Shown here piece by piece: positions 1-10,392 of a stretch of DNA of 25,267 nt. The translations under genes were made by a program, and so were the position numbers. Every line of letters begins with the position of its first letter. Within the stretch, counting starts at the first letter, position 1. This stretch comes from Oppiella nova (lineage: Eukaryota > Arthropoda > Arachnida > Sarcoptiformes > Oppiidae): the NCBI GenBank assembly GCA_905397405.1, contig CAJPVJ010000443.1, positions 1 through 25,267 of the forward strand, written 5' to 3'. Under the pieces are notes generated by a model. It was not told where the DNA came from and searched no databases. It was given only the letters and a program-made list of their open reading frames with translations.

Positions 1-1
1 T

Positions 2-253
2 GGCCGTGGTTATGGCGGCGGTTACGGCGGAGGTTATGGTGAATATGACAACTTCGGAGGGGGTGGAAGTGATGGTGAATTTATTGGAAGCTATGGAGGA
101 CTCGGAAGTTATGGCGTGAATAGTATTCTATACAGCTCTGGCTATCGAAGCAAATATTACGGCTCCAGATATATTAGTCCTGGTTATGGAAGTTATGGCG
201 GTTTTAATGATTGCCATCATCTCAGAAGTTATGGATATGGGTACGGAAGATAA
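2..253 (+). CDS. Glycine/tyrosine-rich protein, C-terminal part (5' incomplete)
   Basis: An open frame enters from the left edge and ends at TAA 251-253, giving 83 residues. The composition is strongly biased to Gly, Tyr and Ser, with GYGGGYGGGYG-type repeats at the start and SYGG or GYGS motifs later, ending in SYGYGYGR. Low-complexity Gly/Tyr proteins of this type in arthropods are usually secreted cuticle or silk-like structural proteins, although glycine-rich RNA-binding protein tails look similar. The start, any signal peptide and any folded domain lie outside the window, so the assignment rests on composition only. The GC-rich, codon-periodic stretch stops sharply at the stop codon and is followed by AT-rich DNA, which supports this as the true end. 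Confidence 0.65.
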   Translation, partial: GRGYGGGYGGGYGEYDNFGGGGSDGEFIGSYGGLGSYGVNSILYSSGYRSKYYGSRYISPGYGSYGGFNDCHHLRSYGYGYGR

Positions 254-908
254 TTTATTTAAGGTTTGGTCGAAAGTTCTAAGATATTATAAATTACTAC
301 TCAAGTATTTATAGTTATACAACTCTTAATAGCTTTTTAATTAAAATTATATAATTAATTTTCACAAAAATATATTAATTTAAACATTTTTCATATGATT
401 CATACAAGAATTTAATTTTTAAATAATTTTATTGTAGTTCTATTTTATATGTTATATGGCAATCTATGAACAAAAAATATATAATATAAGATTTATTAAT
501 TAATTGTCAATTGCATTGTGAAGAATTGAGTTATAATTTTTTTTATTTAAATCCTTATAATTTATAGCTGATAAGTAGAAATTGATCTAAAATTCAAATA
601 TAAGCTTAAAATTTAATATACTTTGTACTACCGGTAACTTACAATACATACTATACTTGTAGACTTCTATATTGAAACTTATTGTAATGAATAGGCGATC
701 AGATAAAAAATTAAATAATTTAAATTAAATAAAATCTATTAATAAATTAAATTAAATTTTATAATTTAAGTTTATTAATATTGAATTGAATTTTTACATT
801 GACATTTTTAATATAATTTTATATAATTCAAAATAAATGAATGAAATGAATGAGAAGTTAAGAATTTGAAACTATTTTCTATAATAAATATTAAAATCAT
901 TGAATGGA
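254..908. other. AT-rich intergenic region
   Basis: This is AT-rich sequence between the 3' end of the glycine-rich gene and the 3' end of the minus-strand membrane protein gene, so both genes end here. Several AATAAA-like hexamers are present (for example near 728), but none can be chosen as the polyadenylation signal with confidence. No exon, RNA gene or repeat family was recognised. Confidence 0.5.
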
Positions 909-1649
909 TTAAACATTTCGATCGCTTGTGAGGAATGAGAAGAGACAGAAAGCGGCGGTAATGAGACACACGTTGAGTGCAATGGCGATGAGTGTCCAGA
1001 CATACCAGGGCCAGGGACACAGTCGCACTACAGTCCACGAGCCCTTCTCATAGTTGGGACATTTGGTGTCGAAGTTGTAGAAGCGGTCGTAGATGTAAGG
1101 CTTGAGTGCTTTGAACACATCCTTTCTGCAGCCGGCGCTGTAGAGGCTGTCGTCATAACAGTCCAGATACTTGATATACAGACAGCACTCGGCGCTTATG
1201 ATATCCGACTCTTTGGTCCGCACTTTGACCGACGAATACAGCTCTCTATGGATCTGTTGACAGGAAGTGAAGTTCACTTCAGACAAACAATTGTTGCGAA
1301 CGACCGCTCCTGAGGAATAATAAGAATATTCTGTATAATCATTGTTTACGGTTTATCAGACGTCCGACCGATCTCTATGTCTAACCGGTTATGAAAAAGT
1401 GTCAAAAATTCTTACTGTATATGACGAACGACCGCTCCTGAGGAATAATAAGAATATTCTGTATAATCATTGTTTACGGTTTATCAGACGTCCGACCGAT
1501 CTCTATGTCTAACCGGTTATGAAAAAGTGTCAAAAATTCTTACTGTATATGTCTAAAGGGATGTCCATATGAGGGTCTTCGGGGTATAGACACAGAGTGG
1601 AAGTGATCACTGCCAGCACTACAAGTGTTGATACGACCAATGAATTCAT
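909..1649 (-). CDS. Small cysteine-rich single-pass membrane protein, two exons
   Basis: Exon 1 (1544-1649) encodes a signal peptide beginning MNSLVVSTLVVLAV and ends in phase 1 at a GTAAGA donor. Exon 2 (909-1309) follows a TTATTCCTCAG acceptor. The product is about 168 residues. After the signal peptide comes an ectodomain with Cys in the order NNC, TSC, ECC, LDC, AGC, TKC, then RLCPW just before one hydrophobic helix (YVWTLIAIALNVCLITAAF), and a short tail SFLTSDRNV. The predicted topology is therefore type I: disulfide-bonded ectodomain outside, very short cytosolic tail. An upstream in-frame ATG at 1712 would bury the signal peptide, so the ATG at 1649 is preferred. I do not recognise the family; arthropods and nematodes have many such lineage-specific proteins. 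The intron lies within an exact tandem duplication (1297-1551), so a second acceptor and donor pair exists inside it. Confidence 0.7.
1297..1551. repeat. Exact tandem duplication of 127-128 bp spanning an intron
   Basis: Positions 1297-1423 recur without visible mismatch at 1425-1551, giving a period of 128. The unit contains the whole 106-nt intron of the membrane protein gene plus 22 nt of exon sequence, so each copy carries its own acceptor (CCTCAG on the minus strand) and donor (GTAAGA). There is no N between the copies, unlike the other three direct duplications in the window. It is either a very recent duplication or an unmerged assembly overlap. Confidence 0.9.
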
Positions 1650-2122
1650 AATTGCAATGAATGTGAAATAATGGACAAAATTCTTAGATAGCCTTTTGTG
1701 CACAGAATGCAATCAATGAATGAATGACTGTTCAAATTGTTAACTAAACTGTCATTTGAGTGTATTTTATAGCACTGTTTCACGCGCTGAAACCTGTCAT
1801 TGGAGTCAATTGATACAGTTTTCTATAACTTTATTCACTAAACACATGAAAGTAATGATGTTTAAACCGATGTGAATATGATATTCATATTACGGTAAGA
1901 AAAGTGAAAATATGAGATAATATTCAAAATTAGTGCCAAAACTAATGAGTTGTTGTGGAAACCAAACACAATATATGACCACATGTTTGGTGTTTGCATT
2001 CATTCTCGACATTCAATTTGTCGGCAATTTATGACATTAAGTGATACCACGACTCAAATTAAGTGTCCACTCAATCATCACGTGAACAGTGGTGGCAGTG
2101 ATTGAGTGATTGTGTGGTAAAT
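1650..2122. promoter_or_regulatory. Divergent intergenic region with one CACGTG E-box
   Basis: This 473-bp gap separates the start of the minus-strand membrane protein gene from the plus-strand poly(A) polymerase gene, so it should hold both promoters. A perfect palindromic CACGTG lies at 2079-2084, 39 nt before the polymerase ATG. Such E-boxes bind bHLH-ZIP factors (USF, MITF, MYC families). A single hexamer is weak evidence. No clear TATA box was seen. Confidence 0.3.
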
Positions 2123-3835
2123 ATGTTGAGATCAATGGTGACACTCAATGCAAACCTGAACTGCAAATGTGTTTCGATGCCGAAGAATGTGTGGCCAATG
2201 AGTGCCAATTGGTGTCAATACTCGACACAACTATCACCACAATTGGTGCCAAACGAGAAGTTCAATGCATTTGTGGCGCAAATGAATGCCGAGAAACGGA
2301 TGGCAAACAGGTATCTGTTGATTGAAGACAAGTGCAACTCTTTGGCGAAACTCAATGCTCACAATTTGTCACAACTTCTGGACACTCGTGTCAATCACAT
2401 CCATCGCTGGAGTTTCAACCAAAACAGCTGTGCTTTAGTTGAGTTAAATGAAGACAATTATTATCTTCGACGAGACATCAGAAGGAACTTTGGTTGCGAT
2501 GACAGCCGACGATCACAACTCACAGTGAAGACCAATGGTCTCAAGTTTATTACACTTAAGACGTGTCCGAGACTATCGCCCAATAAGACAAATAGTGGTA
2601 ATAATGATGTGATCCGTGAGATGACTACCAGAAGGAGAGACGCCTCTTATCTGAACACTAATTATTTGAGACAAATAATGAAGACTAATGAAGAGTTGCT
2701 CTCATATCTGGTTTATGGCAAACACTTCGATGTCTTGGATCTTAAGCTTAGGTTTTATATTATCTCACAATTAGAGCAATATATCTGCCATACATTCTTC
2801 AAGAACCACCAAATACTGCCTTTTGGATCGTCCATCGCTGGTATGTCTCAATATCTGTCATACCTGTCATCACGACCCTTACCATGTGTTTGATTTGTAT
2901 CTTAAAGGTCTGGGAACTCCTAACAGTGACTTAGACTTAGTACTGGTTCCCAATAAGTTATCCGAAGACCAGTTGTCCAGAGAGGGTGATCGACAGCGGT
3001 TGACAACAAACCTCAATCTAATCGCAGATCTATTGCAACATTCAGTCCCATATTATTCCCATTTCTCGCGTATACTAAAGGCTCGGATTCCGATCATTAA
3101 GTTTGGCTTTGAATTGGCGCCCATTGACATCGACCTCTCCATCGAGATATCACCACATTCTGTCCACTCCGGGGTCTATATGTCTGCATATCTGAATCAT
3201 TGTATTCTTCTGCATCCATGTGTCAGAGATTTGATACTTTTGTTAAGAGTTTGGGCCAAACAGCACAGTATGTCCTCAATGTTTAGCCACTTTTGATTGA
3301 ACTAAAAAATCTTATTTATTTTGCAGAGCTATTAAAACCGAAGAACTGGTCCACACATATAGTATACAACGGGTTCACATCGTTTCAATTGACAGCTTTA
3401 GTCATATACTTCCTTCAGAAGCAAGAGATTGTGCCACCGATGAGACAATTCCTAAGCCATACATCTGATCGCTTCATCCTAAGCCGTCGAGACGTGTCGA
3501 CTCTGGAACTATTGTCCGAATTCTTGGAGTTTGTGCTGTCGTTGAGGTGTGAATGGGAGGCCATCTCTATACTGGACGGCACGACGTTCCCGAACCCCGA
3601 GCCCCACCTTCCCATTTGGATGCAAAACCCTTTCCAAACTGAGCTCAATATGTGTCGAAACATAACTCCCGTTAAATTCGATAAGTTCTTAGAAATCACT
3701 CATTTGTCGTCAGAAATCATGAAAACCAAAGCATTTAATTTAGTCGACATTTTTGACAAAGACTTGCACATGAATTCGTACGCAAACGGATCCAAGACTT
3801 CGAGAATTGATGTCGAAAATCTGTTTATAGATTAA
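2123..3835 (+). CDS. MTPAP: Mitochondrial poly(A) RNA polymerase (MTPAP-like terminal nucleotidyltransferase)
   Basis: Three exons (2123-2840, 2908-3267, 3327-3835) join in frame to 528 residues, close to animal MTPAP (about 580). In this family the enzyme adds poly(A) tails to mitochondrial mRNAs in the matrix. Visible features: an N-terminal region with a run like the family's RNA-recognition-like domain (EKRMANRYLLIE, later ALVEL); the nucleotidyltransferase signature LPFGSS-(x)4-G with SDLDL at about 246-250, rebuilt only when the 67-nt intron is removed, giving metal ligands D247 and D249; the third carboxylate in PIDIDLS (about D315); and the central domain RVWAKQH followed by NGFTSFQLTALVIYFLQ. 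The start is the ATG after GTGGTAAAT; no upstream in-frame ATG exists. The N-terminus MLRSMV could be a short mitochondrial presequence. A non-mitochondrial TUT/PAPD enzyme is the main alternative. Confidence 0.82.
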
Positions 3836-4050
3836 TGTCATTCTTTGTATAAATTAATTATATTATATTTTTATGTAATTAAAAGTTTTGATACATTAGT
3901 TTTCGAGTCATTTATAAAGNATCCAAGACTTCGAGAATTGATGTCGAAAATCTGTTTATAGATTAATGTCATTCTTTGTATAAATTAATTATATTATATT
4001 TTTATGTAATTAAAAGTTTTGATACATTAGTTTTCGAGTCATTTATAAAG
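3790..4050. repeat. Direct 130-nt duplication around a single N (likely unmerged contig overlap)
   Basis: Positions 3790-3919 are repeated at 3921-4050 with one N (3920) between them. The copied segment is the last 46 nt of the MTPAP coding sequence with its stop plus 84 nt of 3' flank. Exact identity and the single N point to two overlapping contigs placed end to end. The second partial copy of the MTPAP tail should not be annotated as an exon. Confidence 0.9.
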
Positions 4051-4404
4051 TTATTGTATTTAAGCAAAAATTATATTAAAGTAAATTATGTGAAACGTTT
4101 GAAATAGAGACTAAATTTGAATAAAATTTCATAATTCATGCATTTTAGGCGTTTGAATGTTTCATTTATTGTGGGAAAATAGTGGGAATTAGAGGAATTT
4201 GTAATAACGAGCAATAGGTCATGAATATTGCGGCAATATTTCGTAGTCAAGAATTACGTGTCGATCAAAGTTTGCACAGAATTTGTTGCGAAAGTATTTG
4301 TTGTCAACAAATCGTTGTTTACTTTGCATTGACAGCAGTTTTGGTGAGAAAAATGCATTGATTCGTGACATTAAGCGATCATTTGAATTGTGTTTTGAGA
4401 CAAA
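4051..4404. promoter_or_regulatory. MTPAP 3' flank and presumed promoter/5' UTR of the first zinc-finger gene
   Basis: This is 354 bp of AT-rich DNA between the duplicated MTPAP 3' flank and the ATG at 4405, which sits in the favourable arthropod context CAAAATGA. A minus-strand open frame across 4219-4743 is only the antisense of the zinc-finger exon and its leader. No TATA box or other motif stands out. Confidence 0.35.
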
Positions 4405-6590
4405 ATGAATGCAAACTTTGATTTTGTCATCAAAACCAATGAGACATACATTCAACCCAACGAACAGTTCAACAGTTTTATGATTAGCTCGAAGACCATC
4501 GCCGAAGACATGGTCTGCGAGCCATCCAATGGTGACAATGAGGTGAAGACATCGGCGCTGCCGAAGCCGACCGAGAAGTTTGTGGACTTCATTGTCAAGC
4601 AATACAAAGACGATGGCTTTGTCTGCACTCTGGATGAGAATGAGAGACAAATCTATTACTGCTATTACTGTCACCAATACATCCATGACTTCGACCTCAT
4701 CCCCACTCACATTGATAGCGCACAGCACCTGAAGGTCTGTCACTAACTGTCACTGTAATAGGTCTCTGACTTGTGTTTGTATTGTTGTCCAGAATATATT
4801 GAATGGCATTTCATTCACTCGAGGATTGGATAAAGAGTTTGTTATGGAGTCCACCACTGATGAGAAGCCTACGAATTGTAATGAAAATGAATATTTATTT
4901 TATGAATATTTTGTTGAATGAATTGATTGTCTATTTTGCGATCAACTAGTGTTCAAACTGTTGGACAAAGTGTTGACACGAATGCCTCTGCATCTGAAGC
5001 ACTATTACTTCCGCAACGGTATCCGAGTTATGAATGTGAAGACGCCGAGTGGTTACTTCTGCACAGTTAGTCACAAATGTCTGCATTTAATAGATTTGTC
5101 GCTAATTTTATTGTTTTGTTAATTGAATCAGTTTTGCAATCAACCCATCGCTGACTACAGAGGGATTGAGCCTCATTTGGCACTAGAGAGCCATGGATTG
5201 AGTCAACAAAAGCCAACTTTAATGCAATTAATAGATAAGTCAGACGAAGATTTGTTGCGAATCGGTCTCCAATTCATTAGCGAAGACATTATATCGGACA
5301 CGTGTGTAGTCTATGAGTGCGAACTCTGCAATTGCTTTGATTGCGATAACGAGAAAATGTTTTCACACATCAAGAGCTTTAAGCACCGCAAGAATATTCT
5401 TGTAATTAATCTCGAAGTGTAGTTAATGTGACAATTAATTGTTTAAAATTTGTATTTTACAGAAAGAATACAATTACGATATAATCGACTTATCGGAGAT
5501 TGATATGGAGACCAGTCTTAGGGATATTCAAGAGAAACATGGAATCAGTTGTATTAAGACATGTAATAGATATACGCGGCTTAAAGAATATCCAGAACCA
5601 GTACCCGAACCCACTCCTATACCTGACCCTAACCCTGAACCTAAGCCTAGTCCTACACCGCAGATACCATTGGTTGATATTAAGGATAATGATAACGATG
5701 TGTCGGAATCTCCGAAAGACAACGCTTTCATCAGAGAAGACATTCTTTTGCCGAACTTCGAGAGTCATAAAATCATCAAAACTTACGAAAGCGACGGCAA
5801 AGACATTTATTATTGTTGTTATTGTGATCTCTACTACCATTCATTCAAAGATATCAAACATCACATCAGATTCGATGCCATCCATACAAAAGTATAGTTT
5901 ATTTGAATTTATTAAATGTTTGTATAATTGATGTGAAATTCTGTGATCTATTTGTTTCAGCTGACAATTCAGGGAAAGAATTGTTCGCAGGGTTTGAATG
6001 AAAAGTTTTTGATGAGAGGTCTACCAGAAGGCGAGAACAGATGTAATAAAATTTATTTCGTTTACAATATATTCTTCAAATGTTATACAGTATTAATGCT
6101 TTGATATTTGAAAATTGTTTTTTAGTTCACGAAATTGAGATATTAAATGCCATTCCACTTGTGATAAAACATTATTATTTCAAACGCGGCATTAAATATA
6201 CCGGCAATAATGGCTACTATTGTAGAGTATGTCTTATACTCATTGTGTTGTTAAGAATTTGTTTTAAAACAATGTTTTAATAGTTTTGTCAGAAAACAAT
6301 CAATTCCTTTGAAACCATTGACGAGCACCTGAAATGTGAATCTCATAATCGTATTGATGAGAAGCCCACAAAATTTAATGATCTTTTATTCCAAACAAAT
6401 CAACCGATTATTGGACTGAAATATATTACAGAAAATTTGTGTCAAACCACAAAACAAATTCTCTACGAATGCACTCTTTGTGAATATTTTAATGATTTTT
6501 GTCAAATGTATGTCCATATAAGCGGGTTTATACATCAGTATAGAGTTCTGGTAATTATTAACATGAATGGGATGTAGAGGTCGGCCACAG

Positions 6591-6642
<52 letters not shown>

Positions 6643-7140
6643 GATATCTGTCCGATCACATCCCTGTCCACATTCAGTACAATGTTTTAATAGTTATTAT
6701 GATTGCTTTAATAGAAGAAAATATCGCCAAATAATGATGTATTGAATACGATCGCCGAGAAGGACGCGTCGCTGCAGACGTCAGATGTGTTGAAACAGCA
6801 GATCTCAAGAATCGAGAGTAGGATTGGTTGCGGTTTCGTTAAAAGGAACCCTTTTTTCGACCAACAAATCACTGACAAAATAACTCAAATTCAAACGACA
6901 AACGACGCGAGACGTCGGCATAAACTGAAACTATTGAGGGCTCAGAACAATGACAGCGATGACTGTGATATGCCTGAAGAACAACTGTTGTCTCAATTCA
7001 ATGAGTTGTTTGCTGTGAAATTGTGCGATGAAAACGAGGTGCCAGTCCTCGTCTCAATCATTGAATCACTCAAAGATAGTTTAATCGCTTATTATAAGCC
7101 ACAGAATGACATCAATTGCCCCACAGATACGAGTTTATAG
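4405..7140 (+). CDS. Six-finger matrin/U1-type C2H2 zinc-finger protein built from a duplicated four-exon module
   Basis: Nine exons fit: 4405-4734, 4793-4877, 4950-5065, 5132-5401, 5463-5891, 5961-6042, 6126-6226, 6284-6550 and 6715-7140, giving 701 residues. Intron phases are 0,1,0,0,0,1,0,0, so exons 5-8 repeat exons 1-4. Fingers: exon 1 (YYCYYCHQ), exon 3/4 junction (YFCTFCNQ), exon 4 (YECELCNC), exon 5 (YYCCYCDL), exon 7/8 junction (YYCRFCQK), exon 8 (YECTLCEY). Most follow C-x2-C-x12-H-x5-H, the matrin/U1/JAZ type, which in known proteins often binds double-stranded RNA or sits in splicing factors. Exons 3 and 7 share HYYF(R/K)-x-GI(R/K) before the finger. A linker at about 310-333 alternates Pro with Glu/Asp/Thr/Ser. 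Exon 9 encodes a hydrophilic tail (from about 561) without a finger. The family is not recognised by name; nucleic-acid binding is inferred. The neighbour at 7318-9189 is a convergent paralog. Confidence 0.75.
6593..6642 (+). repeat. (TC)n microsatellite in an intron
   Basis: An almost pure TC dinucleotide run of about 50 nt lies in the last intron (6551-6714) of the first zinc-finger gene, with one TTT interruption near its right end. It lies upstream of the chosen acceptor TTTAATAG (ending 6714) and could act as an extended polypyrimidine tract, though it is about 70 nt away. Confidence 0.95.
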
Positions 7141-7317
7141 CACTTTAATCATCAAAATTCATAATTTAATTATATTTTTACAACAAAATGTACTAAAAAT
7201 CTTTGATTTTAATTTTATGTATATATATTATAACTGCAACGATAATTATAATAATAATTAAGTTGTATAAAAATCAATGGCAAAAATGATTTATGAGTTA
7301 ATTGAGAGGCACTCGAT

Positions 7318-9189
7318 TCACGCAATAGTATGAAAAGCAGAGTTTATGTGAGTTTCCAACTCTTCAAATGTGTCGATATAGAGCTCACACTTCTGTTCAA
7401 CAAATAATGCATTGTTTTAGTAAATTTTTATTGGTTTTAATTTGTATTACGGTATGAATATGTGATTGAATTGAATGCAAACCTGACAGTAGAAGGCTTG
7501 GGAACCGGAGCCGTCCTTTAAGCGAATGCCTTCAGTGGTTAAGTGTGTCTTAGCGGCCGATGACATGGTTTTCAAGTAATGTCTTCTGGCAAATGCCACT
7601 TCAAACTCATCTGTTTGATGAAAATGACAAATAAATACACAGTATTTTGGCAAATAATGAGTCAATACTCACCGATTCTCTCCGATTCTATAGTGAATTT
7701 CGAGTCCATTTCATTCAGATTTAGTCCAGTTTTGAACTTTTAAAAAATATTAATTAATCGTACGATCGATGTATTTGAAAGTATAATATATTTACTCTCT
7801 TATGTCGAGTATCACTGGTGTGGAGAACAGCCGTCTTCTTGCAGTCGAAGTATATGTTACAGAAAAGACAGTAAAATTTGGAGTCGACGCCAGAATCGGT
7901 CGCTTTTATGCCTTCATTCTTGAGCTTCAGATCTAATTTGCTGAGCGTTTGGCCCAAAGGCGGAGATTTCGGTACATAGAGTGCGACAGAATTGTCCACT
8001 GCTTTCAACTCGGGTTTGTTTTCCGTGTTTTCGATATCGGCGGCCAAACTCTCGATGTGATCCTTCACCTCATGTATGGATTTGAACTTCAGGTCACAAG
8101 TCTGTCGAGAATTTCAACAAAACATGTTTAGAGATAATTTTATATTACGGAAAAACTATCACTAAAACTGATAATTACAGAACAAATATAAGCGTCGGTC
8201 CCGAAGCCATCCTTAAGTCTGATTCCGTGCGACACATACTGCTGTTTATCAGTTAAACTGATTTTCTTGAGCTCTCGTCGCCGAGCGATGGCTACCTCAC
8301 AGTCACCTATCAATCGGATTAATCTTACGGTATATTTCACGTCATTTCAGAAATAATATTTAATGCCAACCAATATTTGGTGAATCAATGGTGAACTGGG
8401 CGTCCAGTCCTTTCAAGTCATCACCGAATTTAATCTATAATTCAATACAAAATAGTGTCAAATATATGTATACTTTAAGAGCCATTTTGGGCTAACCTTC
8501 GAGTGTTCATCACTAGTGCTGTGCTTCAAAGCACAGGCGAAACCATTGAAAGAGATGTCACAGACTTTACACTTGAATTTAAAGCTGTTCTTTGACTTAA
8601 TCTGTTGAATGCCCTCTACTTTGAGCGATACGACACTCATATCGTTGGATCCACTGGTGACGACGTCATCCGCAGAAGCCTTTCCTTTCTTTTTGCGCTT
8701 CTTCTTCGCCACAACCGATGAGTCGCTGTGACTGTTGTCCACAGATGTGCTCGCATTGCGTCCACTGAGCGACTGATCCCTACCGCCGACACCACGAGAA
8801 TGAGAAATATTATAGCGGTCTAAGACATCCTCAAATGAGCGCATATCGCGACACCTAATCATTTGATCCAATTCTGTGATCGTTTCGCTGATGGGAATCA
8901 GTCCGTTGTCTGTCGTCACATATCTCTTGTCTATATTACCAATACTTTTGACAAAAAGCGTAAAATTAGTCAACTTTGGGTCGAGTTTGGTCTTCGGCTC
9001 AATCGGTTGGCACTCCGGACTGGATGTGCTGTCTGTGAGCGGTCCCTGTGCTGTGTTGGCCACCAATACTTGGATGTCGTCGTCGTCGTCGGTGTCCTCA
9101 TCCGTGCCATCTGTGTCCTCCACAGTGAAGACACGTCTGAAGTGAGACAATCTCACCATTTGGTTAGTCGTATCAAACTTGGATCGCAT
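7318..9189 (-). CDS. Four-finger matrin/U1-type C2H2 zinc-finger protein with acidic and nuclear-localisation-like tracts
   Basis: Seven exons fit on the minus strand: 8497-9189, 8371-8434, 8179-8306, 7796-8101, 7673-7736, 7483-7610 and 7318-7392, giving 485 residues. Intron phases are 0,1,0,0,1,0. Exon 1 carries an acidic stretch (about 24-38, TDGTDEDTDDDDD), a lysine-rich KKKRKKKGK at about 162-170 resembling a nuclear localisation signal, and finger 1 (C207, C210, H223, H229). Finger 2 is split by the exon 3/4 junction, finger 3 is in exon 4 (FYCLFCNI), and finger 4 spans exons 6/7 (FYCQKCEL) just before the stop. Exons 5-7 repeat exons 2-4: compare EVAIARRRELKK with EVAFARRHYLKT, and GIRLKDG in both. 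Finger 2 lacks the second His (HIESLAADI). The start is the only in-frame ATG ahead of the exon. Only 177 bp separate its stop from that of the convergent paralog. A nuclear nucleic-acid-binding role is inferred. Confidence 0.75.
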
Positions 9190-10392
9190 TTACGCCAATT
9201 GGACACAAGTCTCGATGGTTTCAGATAATTGCAAGAGTGGATCAAAGTGTGACCACGAGATTCACGTCAAGTGACAGTGAGTTGGTGTTTGTCGATCACC
9301 GATGGATGTGATTGTGTTGTCGTTTCAATTGATTGAAATCATAAAATCCTTTAAATAGTGACTAAAACTGTATAAACAAAACACCAAAACAATAGCCAAA
9401 TGTTGCCATAAATGCCTACAAATAACGTGTGATTCTCGCAGTCTGTGCGCCCTATCACTGCATTACTCAGCCTTTGATGACCATCTGATTATCAAATTAA
9501 ATGTTTAGATATTCTGTACAATAATTATAATAATTATTCTGTTTATAAGAATAAGTTTTAGAGTACACCTAAAGTGGATATTATTGGCAAACATATAGTG
9601 AAACACTAAGTAAGGATTCCTTATATATTTGTTTTTTTATTGTTATTCAAACTGAGTTCATCTTACAGGTAGCCTTTAATAAAGTATCAAGTTTATAAGT
9701 TCTAATTATCAGGTGATCTATGTATATTTTCAAATCTTAGTGCTACTGTATAAATACAGTATTATGAGTAAATTTGAAATTTATAAATATTATGATAATT
9801 ACTGTCAGTTATGTTTGTTTAACTTAAACTTATTTATAAACTTTATATAAAGTCTTGAAACTATTATACTTTGAATATGACATTAATTATCAGATATTAA
9901 TATTAATGAGGTCTCAATTGCATTATACTGAATACTATATTAGTTATACTGTACTATGTATTTCCCAACTTACAGTATGACAGTATTACAGTATTATTGT
10001 ATTATTTTATTGTAAAAGTATATTCGGAATATTCCGTGAATTATACTTACTGTACATTAGATTTTTTTTATTATAATGAGTGCAATTAAAATCTTACTTG
10101 TTAGTGCATTTAATTGTGATCTACAAATTAGCTTCAAACAAATTCATATATAAAATATTTATTTTAAATTCTTCAATAGTTTTGTTTAAATCTTACTTTA
10201 TATAAATTTTATGTTTTGTGTAGATATGTATTTCTGACATTGAACTAAATAATATATTAAAAATATTTTTAATAAATTTAATAAAAATATCAATTCTTAT
10301 AGAATTGTAATTCCTAAGCTATGCTTATTTAAGTTATAAATCATAAGAATTGCCTGTTATTGTGAGTGAAACTAATAAATCATTTGAAAATA
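9190..10392. other. AT-rich intergenic region between divergent genes
   Basis: This is 1.2 kb between the start of the second zinc-finger gene (minus) and the gustatory receptor (plus), so it should carry both promoters. The first 230 bp are less AT-rich and may hold the zinc-finger 5' UTR. The rest is AT-rich with short tandem words such as ACAGTATTA near 9970-10000. No exon, RNA gene or mobile element was recognised. Confidence 0.4.

Noticed and set aside
3921-4050. A second MTPAP C-terminal exon
   Set aside because: It is an exact copy on the far side of an N with no splice site, and is best explained as contig overlap.
4219-4743. Long minus-strand open frame opposite the first zinc-finger exon
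   Set aside because: It is antisense to an exon with clear finger motifs, splice context and a start in good context, and its translation shows no domain.
5490-5931. Alternative-frame and antisense open frames over the proline-rich zinc-finger exon
   Set aside because: The simple-sequence Pro-coding repeat keeps several frames open. Only the frame with the C-x2-C-x12-H finger and splice phase fits the gene.
6593-6642. CRISPR-like or tandem gene repeat
   Set aside because: It is a plain dinucleotide microsatellite, and no spaced direct repeats of CRISPR type occur anywhere in the window.
8863-9228. Plus-strand open frames opposite the first exon of the second zinc-finger gene
   Set aside because: They are the antisense of an acidic, Ser-rich coding exon, with no domain and no supporting splice signals.
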